From the NCBI GenBank assembly GCA_020091685.1, contig CM034601.1, positions 3,534,920 through 3,598,919 of the forward strand: a stretch of DNA of 64,000 bases, in the 5' to 3' direction. Shown in pieces: positions 1 to 11,400 of this stretch. The notes beneath the pieces are model-generated. The model was not told where the DNA came from. It did not search any database and saw only the letters and a list, made by a program, of their open reading frames with translations. A program made the position numbers and the translations under genes. Origin of the DNA: Lutjanus erythropterus (lineage: Eukaryota; Chordata; Actinopteri; Lutjaniformes; Lutjanidae). Within the stretch, counting starts at the first letter, position 1, and each line of letters begins with the position of its first letter.

Positions 1-1188
1 GAAAAAAGTGGTTCTGTGCATTTTCTAGAGAATAAGTGACTGTTGTCAGAGCCACGACAAAAACCACCATCACTTATCTACGACAGAAAGTAAAGACCCG
101 CCTGATGACGGATGAGGAGGACAGATGCTGTACTTCTATCTTCAATGAGATCTTTACAGGAATGGTGTGTGAAACGTGACATGTCTATGTCTTCATGATG
201 CAGTGAGTGTTTGTGCCCATCAGCTGATGCAGTTTCACCAGCAGCTGACAGGAATCAGCAGCATCGCGTCACAATTACAGCCGCTGACAGATTCAGGTTA
301 TTCTGGAAAGCTTTCATGTTGCATCGCCGAGGTTTACTGGAAACTAGCAGATTCACAGGAAGCTGTTTTATTTGATTTTATTTGGTATGAAGTTTTTACT
401 TTTAGGTTGTTTTAGTTTTTGATGACTAAGAAAAAGTTGGAAGGAAGAGCGTTTTGTCTTTTCAGCGCTGCAAAATTGGGAAATTAGACTCCACACTCAC
501 TTAGAACGAGGCGGTCGGGCAGGCGGTTAGACCATTAAAAAGTATATATCACAGAAGGATGACGAGTTCTGTCAAAGCAGAAACATGAGCAAAAAAAAAA
601 ACCGCCTAGATGAGATTTCATAGATCTGTGGGAGAACAGCTGCGAGCAGCAGTCAATTTTCTGAGTTATTGTTCCCAGCACAAAGTGTGACATGATTTCT
701 GACAGGCCGGGACGTTGGCTTCCAGGAGCAGGGAGGCACAAAGTGCTGATTGTGTCGTTATGTCATTTCCATCTACTGTCCCGTCAGCCTGAAGGGAGGA
801 AAAAGGAAGAGGTGGAGATGAAAGGAAGGGAGGAAAACTACAGGAGGAAGACGAGTTAGTGAAAGGAAAGTCTGATTATAAGCATGAGAAGGGAAAATGA
901 GGAGAAACAGAAGAGAAGATGCGGATCAGAGAGACGATGTGAGGGTGGATAAGAGAAAAGAGGGAACGACGGAAGATGAGGGTAGAAGGAAACAAAATAG
1001 ATGACAAAATGTGTAGAGAGAAACAAATCAGAAAGTTACAGAGGGAGTGAAGTTTGAAACCCCAAAATCCACGTGCCGTTGAGCTCCACTGTTGTCCAAA
1101 AACACCTCAATGAGCTTCACTGTTGCACTGGCTGACATGCTCCTTCATTACCACGAACACACACACGCTGTAGTTTATTCTGACTCAG

Positions 1189-1226
<38 letters not shown>

Positions 1227-1240
1227 ACACACAGACACAC
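1189..1240. repeat. CA microsatellite
   Basis: An uninterrupted CA run is followed by ACAGACAC variants. Confidence 0.95.
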
Positions 1241-2099
1241 CATCATCCTGCTGCCCAAAATACTCACTAGTGCATCAAATATGGATTAATCCACCACTGA
1301 AAATAGTCCCCAACAAATGCAATGTCTTCTCCCCGCTTGAGCGATGTTTGCTACAAACTACTGAGGGCGGATATTTCGTGCGACAGTTCGTGGGGACGCC
1401 AGACATCTCTCAGTTTGTCCTGGTGTTCATGAGATGGGCTGTTCTCTCCTACACTACCTTGTTCTCCTGCTGCCTGTTTTTGCAAAGTTTCAGAGTGACA
1501 CAGACACAGTGAGTCCCCATAAGCATAGTAAAAGCTGTCAGTCTCCTGCCTGAAGCGCACCGTGAGAGAGGAGACAGAGAGATGCTGTGCTGCTGCCACA
1601 GGAGTGCTGACTAAGATTACAGCATGCATGGGAATAAATTGCAAAAAAATGATTTGTATATATTTCTTTCTCTCCCCTGATGGTCTGAATAACTCTCTAG
1701 ATTTGTCACTAGTCACTTAATTCATATTTAAAATATTTTGGCTGTAGGTAAGTAGGTAAGGCAGTGGAACAAACCAATGAGAGGCATAATGAGTGGGAGC
1801 ATGCACTCTTTTAAAACTTGAAAACACAGTGTTTTGCATCTATAATTAGCACCAATGCTTTGTCACAGTACTGATTCTCACTAACAATGATTAGACACTG
1901 ACAAGCAGCAGTGGATATAGTTTAATTTTATGATCAAAAGTATTGCATGGGAAACTCCAGTAATCCCTGCATCGTGACATCTATCTGCAGGCTCACTGAT
2001 AAATGCCCCTTAATCCTACATAGCGCTACTTTAAGGTATGAATCCCGTCTGCAACTGGCCTGACACCGACTTCTCCCCTCAACCCTTATACGTTACATT

Positions 2100-2458
2100 A
2101 ATGTACACTTTATTTATTGAAAAAACTTTATTTTGAAAATTGTAATATCCTCCTATACTGTGAACTTGCACATCCCATGTCAAATTCCTACATAAAACTG
2201 TACAGTTTCTTCATCTATTTAAATAACAGAATCACCGTCACACTTGTAAATATTGTTTCTACTGTTTTTACATTTTTTTGCGTGCTTTATTGTCTATTCT
2301 TTACTTTTCTATTTATGCTGTTTTATCCGACAGCACTAGCCTTAATCTTTATTTATATTTTAGTACTGTGTTTTTTGTTATGCACCAACAAGACATATCA
2401 AATTCCTCGTACGTGAAAACCTTCTTGGCAATAAAATAGTTTTTGATTCAGATTCTGA
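2100..2458 (+). mobile_element. 3' end of a non-LTR retrotransposon (LINE), truncated
   Basis: The T-rich segment ends with AAATTCCTCGTACGTGAAAA, then CTTGGCAATAAAATAG and a TGATTCAGATTCTGA tail. This arrangement (nTTCCTCGTAyGTg, cTTGGCAATAAA, GATTCTGATTCTGA) is a familiar 3' tail of teleost LINEs. No reverse transcriptase remains. The hydrophobic ORF across it is a product of base composition. Confidence 0.6.
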
Positions 2459-3038
2459 ACAAATAACTTAGACACTTATCTTACGCATATACAGAGGGAG
2501 AAAACACAAACGGTGCCACTTCCACGTCACTTGTATTGTTCTGTATTTGGACAGTTTTTTGTGCTTGCGTCTGCTCGCTGCATGTTAGGAGGAGGCGTAA
2601 CAGTGTGTAACAGTGTGCAAGTGTGTTTGCTTCCACTGATGCTAAGGAATGCATTCATGCATGAATAGAGTGAATACACTTGTGCAGCACAAATTGTGAG
2701 TCTGCACACGCTGATGGGACTGACTGTCTTCTAATAATTAGGTTCATATCCTACTAATACAAATCACCAGCTGCACAGCCATTATCATTCTCGGCAGTCT
2801 CACTCTGTCCCCTCGCTTTATCTTCCCTCTCTGTCACCTCTCTCTATCTGCTCCCTCCCCTTTATAACTTCCTGCCCAGCAGGACTCTGCGCTGAACAGC
2901 AGATAGAAAATATCTTTCATATCAGGGAGTGAAGCCGAGGCCGGATGGAAATTGGTGGAGGTTATGTAACGTGCTCTCTGTGTAAACTGTGCTGACAGCT
3001 TTTCATTACAGAGAGAAAATGTATGTGTTTGGGTGGGC

Positions 3039-3065
<27 letters not shown>
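3039..3065. repeat. TG microsatellite
   Basis: GT dinucleotide run. A degenerate CA-rich tract with ATTCAGACACA interruptions follows at 3203-3279. Confidence 0.95.
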
Positions 3066-3072
<7 letters not shown>

Positions 3073-3202
3073 AACAGCTGGTTCTGATCCAGAGGTGATG
3101 TCATCTGTGAGAACAGAGAAGTTTGGAAACATGACATCTGATGAAACAAAACATGTTTCCATGGCACCTAAATATCAGCCTGCTGTGGGTGACAGCCAAC
3201 AC

Positions 3203-3279
3203 ACATGTCACACACACACACACACATTCAGACACACATCACACACACACATTCAGACACATGTCTCACACACACATTA
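3203..3279. repeat. Degenerate CA repeat with short tandem units
   Basis: CACACACA blocks alternate with ATTCAGACACA and ATGTCT, giving about three imperfect units of roughly 25 bp. Confidence 0.8.
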
Positions 3280-4047
3280 ACTGAAAGTGAAGTCAGGATC
3301 TGAAGCTGAATCAGAGGCTCTGATTTTAGTGAACCATGACAAAGTAAGCAGACTGTAGTTGTTTGAATTCAAGTCATATCCTGCGTAAATACAAAACTAC
3401 AGAACTACAAAAATTAGACCCAGGTTGTTAAAAACAAATGTTTTTGCATAATTTCACTTTACACAAAGATTAGTATCCACCCCTCTGGGTCACAATTTGT
3501 TTGCATTCATTTGAGTTTACTGTAAAAACCAACTTATAGAGATCTGAAACTTCGTTGTGTTCTTTAAAGTGGAGTTGTACACTGTTAAAATGAAAAAGTT
3601 GAGAAAACACAAACTTTCAAGGCAACTTACTACAATTACTTACTACGATTTTTCAGTTTTGAAAAAAACTTTTACCTTTTTACCATTTTCCTTTTCTTCT
3701 TTAGATAAACTTGAATCTTTAAGTTTTAGAAACTCCCAAAATGCATTTAAAAATTATTGAGTAATCTCATTGAAGTAAAAGTGAATAATAGTTCATGTTT
3801 TGTACAATTAAAACCATTTAATTTGCAGGCACTTACATAATGAGAAATTCAATGGTTCACAGCTAACCGTGGGCAATTTTGTTTCCAGACCTCAGAGATT
3901 CAAGTTTATCTAAAAAGAAAAGGTAAATTATCTGAACTAGAGATAATAGGTCAGCAAAACTTTTTTACTTATTTCAAAAGTTAAGAATTTGAATTGGGTT
4001 CAAAACTCAAAAAGTTGCCTTAAGTATTTATTTATTTATGTTTACAG

Positions 4048-4784
4048 TGTATGAGGCTCTTATCTAGTCAGTGTCATATCTACAGTAGATAATGGTCGGC
4101 ACATCCCCACAGGGTCAAGCGGCAGAACATATTTCATATTTTTTAGAATATTTTCCCAGCTTTACCCTGTTGTCAAAGAGCCTTTCCTGACTGACAACTA
4201 AAGTTATAGTGCTTGTTAAATGGTTCTCTCTCTCTGCCACCAGACTCCATCGACAAAAGCAGTAATTTTACACTTCAAAACACAAGAGTTAATGGTTTAC
4301 CACAGCCTCAATCTGTTGGATTTCTTTGTGTTATTTTGTGATTTTGTTGTTGCAAAGGCTTAGTTTGGATAGTCACACAATAACACAAACAAACTAACAA
4401 ATACAGGCAGCAGTAGACTAGGAACTCCTGTGCTCTGAGAGGTAAAATTAATGTTTTTTCCAAAGGGGTTTGGTGGCTTTGCAGAGGGGGATATTTGGCT
4501 CTTATAACGGTGGTTTCCCACCAGAAAAGGCTCTCTGACAGCAAGGTTAAGTGTTGAAAGGCTTCTAAACATAGCGTACCATTAAACTGATAGATTTTTT
4601 CATGTGGCAAAAATATATATTGCTGCTGACCTTGTTGCCAGTAGTTCATTACTTATTCCCTGTGCTGGTTCTGTCCCTTCTCCAAACTGGGGCCATGCCA
4701 ACCATCATCTACTGCAGGTAATACACTGACTATGGGTAAGAACCTCATACAACCCTACCTCTAATTATCCAAACTATCCCTTTA
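4048..4784. mobile_element. Foldback (MITE-like) DNA element
   Basis: The left arm (GTATGAGGCTCTTATC, GTCAGTGTCATATCTACAGT, GGTCGGCAC) is repeated in reverse complement at the right (4681-4784), which reads GTATGAGGTTCTTACC and CAGTGTATTACCTGCAGT from the other strand. The right end finishes in CTATCCCTTTAA. The internal motif ACTCCATCGACAAAAGCAGT is shared with 20443-20520 and 53400-53450. Confidence 0.65.
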
Positions 4785-5254
4785 ATATGAAGCAGTATAC
4801 AAGAACTAGCTTAGTTTTATTTGTTGGCGGAGAACAATTATCAAAACCGCCCTTAGTGATGTGTTCAAGGACACTGATAAAAGCAGGGAAATGACGAGCT
4901 ACGTTTGTCACGAAATAAACTCCAGATGAAATGTCATATAAACAATTTGCAGTTAATGAGCTCAGAACTATTTGAATTGTTATGAGCTTTTATATTAGGC
5001 CAACAAAACCAAAATTTAAATTAAAGCAAGACACACGAAGTGGACCTAACATCATTGGTCTTATGTAACTGCTGTTAAAAGTTACGTAACTCTGACAATG
5101 TGGGTCGGACACCAAACTCCCTCCATCCATTTCCATCTTTTACTGAGATGGTGTGTGACAAAATAAAATTTCCATCGTTTGAAAAAGACCTGACCTCCTC
5201 CGAGATGTTTAACAGAATAAAATAAAATAGACAGCGTCTGTGGTCTCAGCTCAC

Positions 5255-5468
5255 CTGGCTGCGTTGGCATCCCTCTTCAGGGTGTTGAGGTGGAAAAGCG
5301 ACGGCGCCAGGCAAACCGCGATGTTGGTTGGCGTCATTTGGTTCTCCTCCACGCAGGCAACCACGTCCCGCAGGAAGAACAGCAGCGTTCTCAGCGCCTC
5401 CCTGTTCTCGTCAGGAAGCAGCAAAATGGCCGCCTGAGCCGCAACCAGTTGCTGATCCTTTGGAAAAT
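5255..5468 (-). CDS. dlc1: Exon 12: RhoGAP helices with conserved Asn; last exon in window
   Basis: The exon begins with AT after CTCTTGCAG, completing Tyr of IYQY, and ends GCCAG|GTGAGC. It encodes FPKDQQLVAAQAAILLLP, DENREALRTLLFFLRDVV, CVEENQMTPTNIAVCLAP and SLFHLNTLKRDANAA. ENQMTPxNlAVCLAPSLF carries the conserved Asn that contacts the GTPase. The exon ends with two bases of a split codon, so translation must continue into an exon not found between 1 and 5254. No starting Met falls inside it in frame except internal ones. Confidence 0.96.
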
Positions 5469-8400
5469 CTGCAAGAGGAAAGCTAACCAGTTATTTTTTT
5501 TAATCCTGCAGTGTAGAGACAAGAAAATAAAGCCAACTCAATGTTTACAGCAATAGATTATCTTTCTCCTGCAAGCTTAAAATTTCTACACCTCTGGTGT
5601 GGGCCACAATCTAACAGTTTAAGTTCAAAAATTCCCTGCATAAACATTAGTTTATCCAGGCTGGACATGAATTGAGCATGCTAATGCTAGCATGTCTAGG
5701 TGTCACAGCTACTGTGATTAAAATGTATGCTAATTGTTGCCTAATTTGTTGTGGTTACTGTGTTCATGAGAAGAGTCTTATGAGCACCCCTGAGCGACAG
5801 TTTTAGCGTCCATGCTGCCATAGCCTCGTGGCGGTGTTCATATGACTTAACCACTTGAATGTCAAGCATTTCATGTACATAACTACTTATGTCATAACCA
5901 CGAGCCCACGAGTTTCATTTGCAGTCAGCAAATGATTTGATGTAAACATAGTGATGTTTAGCATGCTAACAAGCATGCTAAATGTCAGTGGATTATCATT
6001 GTCACCATTAGCATTTTAATTTTCTAATGCCTAGTATGTTATATTGTAAAGCTGTGATCAAACTGAATATAAAGTGAATTCTGGAGGTAATGCAATTACA
6101 TGTTCAGTCTATAATATTGTGTGCTGTTAGAGGTGTTTTACTCAAACTTCTTTCTTATTTTACAAAGTGAGCAATCAAATTCACGCTATCTTCTCAATAC
6201 GAGTCACGCAACAACAGTAGTGACTGCTCACATTGGTAAATGTGGAGGAAGGACTCGCAGAGTTTGCTCGTGAAGATGGGTTCAGGCAGGTCTCTGAAGT
6301 ACTGCTTCACCATGTCTGCCACGTCGAAAGCGGACTGACTGTCGTACGAAATGCCGTCTGGGTCGGACTCCACCAGCTCACGGAGGTACTGGATGCGAGA
6401 CTTCACCCCCGACTTCCGGAAAAGACCCACCTGAGAGAGAGACAGCACAATACAAATGAATTAAAAACCTTGATGTTTTCTGTTATTTTTCTCTTTCCAT
6501 TTTTCTTTCTTTCCTTTTTTCGATGGGTGTATTGAAATATATATCATATTACAGGATGAGGAAAACTTGATTTCTGCCTTCAAGATCACTGTCAATATTG
6601 AGGATTGATCTGAATGTTATCTTGTACCATTACCTGGTCCAAACACTCGGTCCTCAGGTAGAGCAGTGCTCTGAGGATGCTGGGAGGAAGTGGCTCCCCT
6701 GTCTGCTGGACGCTGAGCAGCAGAGGAACCCCAAAGACCCGCCGGCCCTTCATCTCCGTCACCTTGGTCTTCCTCAGCGGTTTAGGGACAGTCCTGCAGG
6801 AGACAGAGACGTCCATTAAATCCTGCAGTGCTTCGATTTTTAGGAAGCAATGAAACAGCATCGACTTGTGCTGGGGGAAAAGTTATGGAAATTAAAGTAT
6901 GCTCAAAAATTGTTTTGCAAATGTCTTGGGAATTTGTAATCTCAACCAGTCAAGCGTTAAAAAAAAAATGCTCAACTTGGCTGCTTTTGAATGCGTTTCC
7001 TTTTGAAGGAAGAGCCAAATAAACATTTTTTGATTACATAAGTCCCCAGCGATCGCTAAAATGTGTGTGCCATTCAAATCAGCTCTGCAGGAAAAACATG
7101 CAGGCATGGAGAAACCATGGAAGTCGATCAAAGACATTATACTTTTGGAGAGACTGTGCTGAAGTTTGCTCATGTTTCTGAACTGATATTGGCGACCTTT
7201 AACCATTAATACCAGTGACTGACTTTTTTTGTTTTCTTTTCTATGTTGTTCCAGATGCAGGGGACCCAAAAAGTCAATCTTTTGGAAAACGTTAGCGGCG
7301 ATGCTTTTTAGCTTTTAACTCTGAAAACTGAGGGGCAGAGTGCACTCTGGATAAAAATGCAGTCCTGTTTAAAAAGAGAGGAAAGAGACATCCAGAGCAC
7401 TCCAACAATCAGTAATGAAACCTCTTTCCTACTCAGCTCATCATCCTAAAAGTTATAAAAACACATGTCAACCCCGCAGCTTTCACCAAAGTGCACAGTC
7501 ACAAAGAGAAAATGGTATCACACATGCACTCCAAATGCTTTTTGACTCTCTTTCAGTGTTTTTTTCTTCCATATCTAACAACGGCTCTAGGGAACAAAAT
7601 GGCTATTTTGGGGAAAGAGCCTCCGAGTATCACCCGTCCCAATCAGAAGTTAATTGCTGTATTTTTAATCATGCACTCATTTGGCATCAGTGATTAAATC
7701 ATTGAAATGACAACACATGAGCTAATCGTTGAAGCCTGAAGAGATTTTTTTTACCGCGCTGTAGTGATGGAGCGTACAGGTTTTTACTCACTGTGTGTGC
7801 ATCTGTGTGGCTCACATTACTGTCAGTTTTAGTCCATCTGATGCAGAGCTTAAGAGGGTAAAGCAAATGTATGTATGGACGGATCCAACAATGTACTAAT
7901 AGAAGTAACGATTTTCTAACACAAATCTTTGTTAACCAGGTTTCTCTTACATTTTACCCGCCTGGTGACCCAAAGAAATGTTGTGTAACAGGTAAAAAAT
8001 ATGTTTATATATATTCACGTGTGCAGGCACAGGTAAAAATGAAGTAATTACAGGTGGGCTGGCGAGAACAATAATTTTCCCTGGAGAAATCAGAAATCAA
8101 AATGACTGTGCAGTATTTTTAACATTTCTATTCGCTAGTAATATCAAGCCTAATCAGCCGACAGGATTTTATTGTGAAAGCTGTTTTTGACCTTTAACTC
8201 CACATCACACCAAATGCTGGGACATCCTGTTGTTCTACTTGAGGTTAATTCTACATTTTTTTTTTACTGTTATTCCCTGTATTTGGTTAATTATGAGTGT
8301 CTGAGCAGTCTTGTAGTGGGAACGTTCGCCTTCTACTGTCGCAGTTGAGAAGTCAGACAAAAAAAAAAGGCTGATTAGTCAGCAATAGTGAAGGAAGGAC

Positions 8401-11400
8401 GCTGCCTACAGCTAGTTTTTTGACCATTATTTTGTATTTTTGGATGACCTTTTTTGTAGAATATTGTTTTTGGACACTTCTGTGGATCCTAGATTTGTTC
8501 TGCAAAAGGATTTTCCTCATGAAGGTTTTTATTTTGCTGTGTACAAGGAGGATTATTTGTCTGCTTGGATAAAAAAGTAAAAAGGCAGCTATTCAAAGGA
8601 AAAAGACAAACTAGATGTGTCTCAAGTTGAACTGAAAGAATTTGCCATCACAATAACAAACAAATGAACGCAACAAACGGAAGAGAAACCACGTACTTGT
8701 CTCGTGGAGCTGTCTGAAAATAGAGCCATTCTTGGCAAGAATGAAGTCGGTATTGAGTGAGGTAGTGTTCTGTTTTATAGATAACTATCTGGTCAAAGTT
8801 CTACTTAGAACAGGCAGGAAGGCCATCACAAGACATAGACAGTGGTTAGATAAAGTGCAGGAAAGAATGACCTATTTTCTCAGAGTGAAAGAAGATGTGT
8901 TTAACAGAAAATGGGCAAATGGATTAGGTTTAGGAATAAAGACATCGGCACTGTGTAATTTTTATTGATAATGGTGTAAATTTTATGTTTTACACAGCAA
9001 ACTTTATTATTAGTCGTAAACTGAAGCACACTCTTTGCAAATGCAAAATGTGCATAAAATTATGTTGATGGAGTTTTTACACTATGAATGATGCCTTTCC
9101 CAAACCAGCCTAAAAATTAACTCTGCCAACTCTAAACAGGTCTACAGGTGTGTGATTTGCCTGATCTTACCACAGAGCGACGTGTCTAAGTTGTGTTACT
9201 GTCACACACTGCAGTCTGAGTTGAAGGAACATGGTGTGCACATGATTTGAGTACAAGCGAGCGATTTGCACTTCAGAGTTTGTGCTTGTTTAAAACTCCT
9301 GCTTCGTTCAACAGATGTTAACTAGACGCTTTCCGCCTTTATCCGTCAGAGGTCAGGTCTGACATGGTTTCTGTTCATTTTCCCTCCCTTTCATGTGATT
9401 TATTAAGTTTTTAAAAAACGTGCTGCGTCGAAGCAGTTGGAAATGCTAAAACACAGAACACCTGAACTACAGGAAGCCTCGCCGGTGCTTTTCAACCTGC
9501 TGCCACAGAGCGTCTCTCCCCCCTGAACACGTGTTTGATCCTTAAAATTAAAGACGAATATCTGTGAGGAGTAATTTCAGGAGGGTTTTCTGTTCAATGC
9601 TCAGTTCCCACATTCAGCCTTATCTCATTGAGCATAACAACCTCGGCAAAAATCTAATTGGTTTTCTACCAAAGCATAAAACAAGCAGGTCATGTGTTTA
9701 CTCAGAACTCATTAGAAAACACAAATGTTAAGCAGAGCAAACAAGCAGAATATCTGAATGTTTTATTACTCTTAAAAATGAATTTGTCTCAATTTTGCAT
9801 GAGGGCTTATTCCAAAAACAGCGTAGGAGGCAAAACACTGATCTCATTAGATCCATTTATGTCAATAAAAAGTGCAGTGAAAACATCCTACAGTATGTTT
9901 TAAACAAGCTACAGATTGATTTCAACACTCTGGAAACACAATTTGTGTCCAAAATCTTATTGTTCCTTCCTGCTACACTGTCTGTAGGGCTTGCCGTACT
10001 CTCATTAACTGTGTTAGGCCTCTAGAAGGACATTACAAACACAGAATGGAAGGAACCTTTTGCACTTTTACTTTCATGCAACCAAAGCCCACACACACAA
10101 ACATTATAACTTCAACTACTGGTTCTCAACCTAGGGTACGGGCCCCCCTCAGGGGTGGCACCACAAAGCACAGGGGGTCTCCAAGACTTTGTCCGCTCTG
10201 AGGTCCTCAGATGTGAAACAACAAATTTATTTCACCTGTTCATCACGCTAAATCAGATGTTATTGTGCTATTATCAACCAAAATTATGTTTTTTGTTAAA
10301 TACTTGATTCTGATTGGTCAGTTAGGGCTTTCTAAGGTCTGTTATTTCTGTATAACACAGTGTTGATCATAGACTCTAGAATAGCAATACATTTGTCTTT
10401 TGTAAATAATCGTGAAATAAGTGAGATAATCTACAGTGAGCAGGTCATTATTGTCAAATAAACCCCTTCAGGATGATGTGCAGCAGGTTCCTGCATCAGC
10501 CTGTCGGTAATAATGAGCCGCTCACTGTACATTATCCCTCACCAACTATATGTTAAGTCACTATAAGGGCATTACACACGATGACAGGGACCTAAACTAC
10601 TGCCAACCTATTAAGCATTAAAGTTAAAGTTAATCTAAAAAAATAATCTAACTTTGCATATAACTGTCTGTCAATCTGAAGCAAACTTTCTGAAAGTTTG
10701 CACAAAAGAAAAGAAAAGGGAAATATCAGCTAAGCGCATTTCCATCAACTTGTTTGTTTACATAAATAAAATGAGTAGTAGAAGAAGAGCTTGCAAACTG
10801 GAAATAAAACCAGTTGTCTGCCAACTGCCAATAACCCTCAGAGAAGAGGAAAAAGACACAAAACCAGTAACCTTTGACCTCTACAAGAGAAAAATGGAGA
10901 GGGGTCTTTAGGATTTTTTTCAGTTGGAAGAGTTGCAATTCTTTCATGGCTTTTTTCTTCTTCCTCTCTTTTTTCTTCTTCTTCTTCTAATTCCATCAGT
11001 CTTTTCTAATGCAATACTTTATAATTCACGTGCAAATACATTGATGGAAACAGTGGACAGAGACACTGTGTGACATTTCTATAGAAAGGGAATGTAATAA
11101 TGTAAAAACCCACAATGCCTCAGCAGTTAACCAGCGAGCAGGTTTTTCCAGGAATACAGACCCAAGGTGAGGCGCCTGCAGTCCTTCTTGGTGTTTTTTT
11201 GGAAGGGTGTTTATAACTCTTGAAACATGCTGTTGTTTTTTTTTTTTTCCCAAGCCGAGGCAAGGTTGCACCTGAGCCATGAATAATGAATGAATTTTCT
11301 AAACAGGCTGCCTAAAATATTTACCCTCCGCCCGCCCACCTGCCCTCCTTTCCACAGTTGTTTCCTTGAAGAAGTTCCTTGAAGAACGCTCTAGGAATAC

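Larger units (their letters stand above)
1..5254. other. Intron or downstream part of the DLC1-type gene; no exon found
   Basis: The next coding segment after exon 12 should encode the end of the GAP domain and then START. I looked on the minus strand for it and found nothing. The stretch holds microsatellites, a LINE 3' tail and a foldback element, listed separately, plus a purine-rich run at 790-1020. ORFs here have no recognisable protein features. Confidence 0.6.

Noticed and set aside
2117..2416. 99-codon hydrophobic ORF as a membrane protein
   Set aside because: It lies in the T-rich 3' region of a LINE fragment and has no conserved motif.
1..5254. START domain exons of the DLC1-type gene
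   Set aside because: No minus-strand segment here reads like the expected end of the GAP domain or START.
6233..6535. Plus-strand 100-codon ORF
   Set aside because: It overlaps exon 11 in antisense; the minus strand encodes the RhoGAP arginine-finger exon.
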